Of a stretch of 64,000 bases of DNA, positions 59,960-64,000 are shown piece by piece. The DNA is taken from the NCBI RefSeq assembly GCF_000429765.1, contig NZ_AUCM01000004.1, positions 1 through 64,000 of the forward strand, in the 5' to 3' direction. Position 1 is the first letter of the stretch. Each line of letters begins with the position of its first letter. The notes beneath the pieces were generated by a model. That model worked only from the letters and a program-made list of their open reading frames with translations, did not search any database and was not told where the DNA came from. Source of the stretch: Gemmobacter nectariphilus DSM 15620 (lineage in GTDB: Bacteria > Pseudomonadota > Alphaproteobacteria > Rhodobacterales > Rhodobacteraceae). Position numbers and translations under genes: made by a program.

Positions 59960-60951
59960 GCGCGCCGCTGCTGGAAGTCCGCAACCTGTGCACCCGGTTC
60001 CGTCAGGGCGGGCGCGAATTGCGCGCGGTCGAGGATGTGTCCTTTACCCTGTCGGCCGGCAAGACGCTGGGGCTGGTCGGGGAATCGGGGTCGGGCAAGT
60101 CCGTCACGGGCTTTTCCATCATGGGCCTGATCGACCCGCCGGGGCGCATCCATGCCGGGCAGATCCTGTATCGGGGGCAGGATCTGGCGCGCATGTCGCG
60201 CCGCCAGATGCGCCAGTTGCAGGGCAACCGGATCGCCATGGTGTTCCAGGATCCGATGATGACGCTGAACCCGGTGCTGCGCATCGGTGTGCAGATGATC
60301 GAGGCGATCCAGGCGCATGAGCGGGTCGATACCGCGACCGCCCGCGCCCGCGCCCGCGATGCGCTGGCCGCGACCGGCATTCCCAGCCCCGAAAGCCGGC
60401 TGGACGCCTTTCCGCATCAGCTCTCGGGCGGGATGCGTCAGCGGGTGGCGATTGCCATCGCCATGCTGAACCGCCCCGACATCATCATTGCCGACGAACC
60501 GACAACCGCGCTGGATGTGTCGATCCAGGCGCAGATCCTTGTCGAGGTGCAAGAGCTGGTGCGCCAGACCGGCATGGCGCTGGTCTGGATCACCCACGAT
60601 CTCTCGGTCGTCGCCGGCATCGCCGACGAGATCGCGGTGATGTATGCCGGGCGCATCGTCGAGCTGGGCCCGGTCGATCCGGTGCTGGATGCGCCGCGCC
60701 ACCCCTATACTGCGGGTCTGATCGCCAGCCTGCCGGGGCAGGCGGCCCATGGCGCGCGGCTCCAGCAGATCCCCGGCACCGCACCCAACATGTATGCCCC
60801 GCCGCCCGGCTGCGCCTTTGCCCCGCGCTGTGCCCATGCCTCGCAGGCGTGCCTGCGCCAGCCCGCGCTTGGCCCCGGTGCGCCGCAGCGGGTGCGCTGC
60901 TTTCATCCGCTGTCCGGCCCCGTGTCAGCCATCGAGGAGGTCACGGCATGA
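59956..60951 (+). CDS. ABC importer ATPase (DppD-like), second importer
   Basis: A 331-residue ATPase: Walker A GESGSGKSV, Q-loop FQDPMMTLNPVL, signature LSGGMRQRVAIAIAML, Walker B IIIADEPTTALD, H-loop THDLSVV. The C-terminal oligopeptide ATPase domain is complete, with the Cys-rich segment GCAFAPRCAHASQAC that in relatives can bind an iron-sulfur cluster. Confidence 0.94.
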   Translation: MSAPLLEVRNLCTRFRQGGRELRAVEDVSFTLSAGKTLGLVGESGSGKSVTGFSIMGLIDPPGRIHAGQILYRGQDLARMSRRQMRQLQGNRIAMVFQDPMMTLNPVLRIGVQMIEAIQAHERVDTATARARARDALAATGIPSPESRLDAFPHQLSGGMRQRVAIAIAMLNRPDIIIADEPTTALDVSIQAQILVEVQELVRQTGMALVWITHDLSVVAGIADEIAVMYAGRIVELGPVDPVLDAPRHPYTAGLIASLPGQAAHGARLQQIPGTAPNMYAPPPGCAFAPRCAHASQACLRQPALGPGAPQRVRCFHPLSGPVSAIEEVTA

Positions 60952-61961
60952 GCGCCGCGGAACACCCGGTTCTGGACCTGCGCGGGATTTCCAAGCGGTT
61001 CGGGGAACAGAAACGCTCGGTCGCGGTGCGGCTGGGCCTCGTGCCGCAAAAGCCGGTGGTCCATGCGCTGGACGGGGTGGACCTGACCATCGCGCCGGGC
61101 GAATTCGTCGGGCTGGTGGGCGAGTCGGGATCGGGCAAATCCACCCTTGGCCGCATCGCCGCCGGTCTGATGCGCCCCAGCGATGGCAGCGCCCGCGTCT
61201 ATGGCCGCGATGCCGCGCGCGACAAGGCAGTCCACCGCGACGTGCAGATGATCTTTCAGGATCCGCAAGCCAGCCTGAACCCGCGCCTGCGCGTCGATCA
61301 GGCGGTGGGCGAGGCGCCGCTGGTTCATGGCATGACCGACAAGGCGGGGTTTGACGCCTATGTCAGCGATCAGCTGGCGCGGGTGGGGCTGGATCCGGCG
61401 GTGCGGTCACGCTTTCCGCACCAGTTTTCCGGCGGGCAGCGCCAGCGCATCAACATTGCCCGCGCGCTGGCGCTTAGGCCGCGGTTTCTGGTGTGCGACG
61501 AATCCATCGCGGCGCTGGACGTGTCGATCCAGGCGCAGATCCTCAATCTGTTCATGGACCTGCGCGCCCAGCTGAACCTGACCTATCTGTTCATCAGCCA
61601 CGATCTGCGGGCGGTGCAACATGTCTGCGACCGGGTGGTCATCATGTATCTGGGCCGCATCGTCGAGGATATTCCCGCGACCCGCTTCGCCACCGGCGCG
61701 AACCACCCCTATACCCGCGCCCTGCTGGCCGAGCTGCCCGATCTGAAACAGCGCCGCAAGACCTGGGTGGCGATGAAGGGCGAAATCCCCAGCCCGATCG
61801 ACCCGCCCAAAGGGTGCCATTTCCACCCGCGCTGCCCGCTGGCCTTCGATCGCTGCCGCATCGAACGCCCGGCGCTGAGGCAGGTGGGCGCCGCGCATCG
61901 CAGCGCCTGCCATCTGAACGACACCAACGACCAACCAACCAGCCGACAAGGGAGCCTTTGA
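60948..61961 (+). CDS. ABC importer ATPase (DppF-like), second importer
   Basis: A 337-residue ATPase: Walker A GESGSGKST, Q-loop FQDPQASLNPRL, signature FSGGQRQRINIARALAL, Walker B FLVCDESIAALD, H-loop SHDLRAV, and the C-terminal GCHFHPRCPLAFDRC motif. Walker B reads CDESIAALD where most have ADEPxSALD. Overlaps the previous gene by ATGA and the next by one base (TGATG). Confidence 0.94.
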   Translation: MSAAEHPVLDLRGISKRFGEQKRSVAVRLGLVPQKPVVHALDGVDLTIAPGEFVGLVGESGSGKSTLGRIAAGLMRPSDGSARVYGRDAARDKAVHRDVQMIFQDPQASLNPRLRVDQAVGEAPLVHGMTDKAGFDAYVSDQLARVGLDPAVRSRFPHQFSGGQRQRINIARALALRPRFLVCDESIAALDVSIQAQILNLFMDLRAQLNLTYLFISHDLRAVQHVCDRVVIMYLGRIVEDIPATRFATGANHPYTRALLAELPDLKQRRKTWVAMKGEIPSPIDPPKGCHFHPRCPLAFDRCRIERPALRQVGAAHRSACHLNDTNDQPTSRQGSL

Positions 61962-63520
61962 TGAAACATCTTGCCATCTCGACGGCGCTGGCCGCCTCGC
62001 TGATCGCCACGGCGGTCGCGGCGCAGGATCTGCGCTTTGGCTATACGGATCCGATCTCGTCGCTTGATCCGCAGCTGAACAACCACGCAGGCGATCACAA
62101 TGCCGGACAGATGTTCTGGGCCGCCCTGACGCCCAAGGACACCAAGGGCCCGGTTCCGTGGCTGGCCGAAAGCTGGACGCTGATCGACCCAACGACGTGG
62201 GAGTTCAAGATCCGCGACAATGCCAACTGGTCCGACGGCACCCCCGTCACGGCCGATGACATCGCTTTCAGCTATGCCCGTGTGCGCGATGTGCCCGGAT
62301 CGGTCGCCAGCTTCCGCGGTTTCGTGCGCACCATTGCCTCGGTCGAGGCGAAGGACCCCAAGACGGTCATCATCAAGACCAATGTGCCGAACCCGCTGCT
62401 GCCGACCAACCTGTCCACCGTCTATGTCGTCAGCAAGCATGTCGGCGAGACGGCCACGACCGAGGATTACAACAGCGGCAAGGCCTTGATCACCCAGGGC
62501 CCCTACAAGCTGGAAAGCTATGTGCCGGGCGATCGCGTGGTGATGACCCGGAACGAGGAGTTCTGGGGCACCAGGCCCGAATGGAAGACCGTGACCTTCC
62601 GCTATATCGCCAACCCGGCCGCCCGCACCGCCGCGCTGCTGGCGGGCGATGTGGATGTGATCGACAAGGTGTCGCTGTCTGACCTGCAATCGCTGCGCGA
62701 GAATGACAAGGTGACGGTGCATGACTATCCGGGGCTGCGGGTGCTGCTGTTGCAACCCAGCTTCAACCCGGCGCCGAACCCGTTCATCACCGACAAGGCC
62801 GGCAAGCCGCTGGACAAGAACCCGCTGCTGGACCAGCGCGTGCGCGAGGCGCTGAACATCGCGATCAACCGCGATCTGATCGCCGACCGCGTGCTGCGCG
62901 GCGGTGCGACGGTGGCCAGCCAGTGGATGCCCGAAGGCACCTTCGGCTATGACCCGGAAACCGGCCCCATCGCCTTTGACGTCGACCGCGCCAAGGCGCT
63001 GCTGGCCGAGGCAGGCTATCCCGACGGCTTCAAGCTGACCATGCATGTCCCCGGCGAGCGTTATCCGATGGCGCCCGAGGCCGCGCAGGCCATCGCCCAG
63101 TTCTGGACCCGGATCGGCGTGGAAACCCAGGTCGAGGTCGTGCCCTTCTCGGTCTATTCGGGCAAGGCAAATGCCAACGAATATGCCATGGCCACCATCG
63201 CCTGGGGCAATGGCACGGGCGAAGGCACCTATGCCATGACCACGATCCTTGGCACGGTCAGCAAGGAAAAGGGTCTCGGCGCCTCGAACTGGGGCCGCTA
63301 CAGCTCGGCCGAACATGACCGCCTGCTGGAAGCCGCGACCTCGGAATTCGACGATGCCAAACGCGAGGCGATCATCCGCGATGCGGTCAAGGTCGTGTCC
63401 AAGGATGTCGGCGTGATCCCGCTGTTCCACTACAAGAACATCTGGGCCTCGCGCAAAGGGCTGAAGGTGACGCCCTGGACCTCGGACCGGTCGGTCCCGA
63501 TGCAGGTCACGTCGGAGTAA
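61961..63520 (+). CDS. ABC importer substrate-binding protein, oligopeptide family, second importer
   Basis: A 519-residue periplasmic binding protein with a Sec signal (LAISTALAASLIATAVAA-QD). SBP_bac_5 pattern: LAESWTLIDPTTWEFKIRDNANWSDGTPVTADDIAFSYARV and YKLESYVPGDRVVMTRNEEFWG. It is the last transporter gene. Unlike the first importer, the signal is not of the Tat type. Its upstream region shares ACGACCAACCAA with the other binding-protein gene. Confidence 0.92.
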   Translation: MKHLAISTALAASLIATAVAAQDLRFGYTDPISSLDPQLNNHAGDHNAGQMFWAALTPKDTKGPVPWLAESWTLIDPTTWEFKIRDNANWSDGTPVTADDIAFSYARVRDVPGSVASFRGFVRTIASVEAKDPKTVIIKTNVPNPLLPTNLSTVYVVSKHVGETATTEDYNSGKALITQGPYKLESYVPGDRVVMTRNEEFWGTRPEWKTVTFRYIANPAARTAALLAGDVDVIDKVSLSDLQSLRENDKVTVHDYPGLRVLLLQPSFNPAPNPFITDKAGKPLDKNPLLDQRVREALNIAINRDLIADRVLRGGATVASQWMPEGTFGYDPETGPIAFDVDRAKALLAEAGYPDGFKLTMHVPGERYPMAPEAAQAIAQFWTRIGVETQVEVVPFSVYSGKANANEYAMATIAWGNGTGEGTYAMTTILGTVSKEKGLGASNWGRYSSAEHDRLLEAATSEFDDAKREAIIRDAVKVVSKDVGVIPLFHYKNIWASRKGLKVTPWTSDRSVPMQVTSE

Positions 63521-63527
63521 GCGGGCC

Positions 63528-64000
63528 ATGACCGGGCTTTCGCTGACTGTCGAACCCGTCGATGCGCTGATCGACGTGCCGCGCCGGATCACCGTATCCG
63601 GCGCGCAGCCCGGGGCCTTGGTGACGATCGGGGCGGAAACGCCCCGCTCGGGCCACCCGTGGCTGAGCCGCGCGGTGTTTCGCGCCGATGCGGCGGGCTG
63701 CGTCGATCTGACCCGCGATGCGCCGGTCGGCGGGGATTATGCGGGCGTCTCGGCCATGGGGCCGATCTGGTCGCAGATCTGCCCCAGTGGCGGTGCCAAG
63801 GACCACGCGCAATTCAACGCCTCGACCGCCGAGCCGCTGGAGACGCGGCTGACCGCCAGTTGCGGCGCCGCACGCGCCGAGGCGCTTATGGTCCAGCGCC
63901 TGCTGGCCCCCGGCGTCACCCGGCACGAGATTGCCCGAGATGGCGTCGTCGGTGTGCTTTACAGCCCCGCAGGTGACGGCCCGTTCCCGGCGGTGATGTT
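63528..64000 (+). CDS. BAAT-family acyl-CoA thioesterase/acyltransferase (partial, runs off the window)
   Basis: The frame starts at ATG 63528, seven bases after the binding-protein stop, and is open for 157 codons to the window edge. The N-terminal sequence (LTVEPVDALIDVPRRITVSG, TIGAETPRSGHPWLSRAVFRADAAGCVDL, VGGDYAGVSAMGPIWS) is the immunoglobulin-like N-domain of acyl-CoA thioesterases and bile-acid-CoA:amino-acid acyltransferases. VVGVLYSPAGDGPFPAVM begins the hydrolase domain; the catalytic Cys or Ser lies outside the window. It would hydrolyse or transfer an acyl-CoA product of the operon. Confidence 0.82.
   Translation, partial: MTGLSLTVEPVDALIDVPRRITVSGAQPGALVTIGAETPRSGHPWLSRAVFRADAAGCVDLTRDAPVGGDYAGVSAMGPIWSQICPSGGAKDHAQFNASTAEPLETRLTASCGAARAEALMVQRLLAPGVTRHEIARDGVVGVLYSPAGDGPFPAVM

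Noticed and set aside
1-64000. CRISPR array or cas genes
   Set aside because: No regularly spaced short repeats were seen; the repeats found are dispersed singly between genes.

Overview
The window looks like a chromosomal segment of a Rhodobacteraceae bacterium, most like Paracoccus or Rhodobacter. The signs are high GC with strong third-position G/C bias, a class I polyhydroxyalkanoate (PHA) locus with PhaR, a TrcR-type cell-cycle regulator, a PopZ-like protein beside TolC, the ftsW-murG-murC-DUF2484 order, and many ATGA start/stop overlaps. No rRNA genes or CRISPR arrays were found, and only one tRNA.

Layout. 1-2.4 kb is a damaged mobile-element edge: the end of an IS3-type transposase, a complete IS903-like element, and a phage-type integrase whose catalytic half is gone, next to tRNA-Tyr. 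2.5-7.2 kb is housekeeping (rlmB, CoA-binding protein, pcm, tolC, PopZ-like). 7.6-11.6 kb is a piece of the division and cell-wall cluster that stops after murC-DUF2484. 11.6-17 kb holds an AraC regulator, an SDR, a StyA-type flavin monooxygenase with its flavin reductase, a MarR-like regulator and a RutA-like luciferase-family oxygenase. 17.2-30.7 kb is two divergent operons: cyclase, CrtI-like flavoprotein, MarR and a two-subunit 2-oxoacid:ferredoxin oxidoreductase on the minus strand, and a second CrtI-like flavoprotein with a complete oligopeptide-type ABC importer on the plus strand. These look like uptake and oxidative breakdown of an unidentified organic compound that ends in an acyl-CoA.

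30.8-37.1 kb has glycerate kinase and a gamma-glutamyl-type set (glutamine synthetase homologue, glutamine amidotransferase, PuuB-like oxidase, DegT aminotransferase). 37.4-42.1 kb is the PHA locus (phaR, phaP, phaC, phaZ) with TGC-rich palindromes of the PhaR type in front of phaP. 42.2-54.4 kb is mostly core: two alpha/beta hydrolases, a divergent DNA glycosylase, thrS, a cold-shock gene, RNase T2, trcR, a LytTR regulator, recR-ybaB-dnaX, and a cysteine-synthase-like enzyme divergent from an Lrp regulator.

54.6-64 kb is one tightly coupled operon: a pair of AhpD/CMD-fold proteins, LysR, an FMO-like flavoprotein, a second complete oligopeptide-type importer and the start of a BAAT-family acyl-CoA thioesterase/acyltransferase. 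It resembles the first catabolic unit in logic: import, flavin oxidation, acyl-CoA chemistry.

An interspersed intergenic repeat recurs at least eight times, with one further partial copy, usually just after a stop codon and in the sense orientation. It consists of a G/C hairpin followed by a core close to RGGRTATTTNGG, a short spacer and AAGRYGA. It is the most unusual non-coding signal here.
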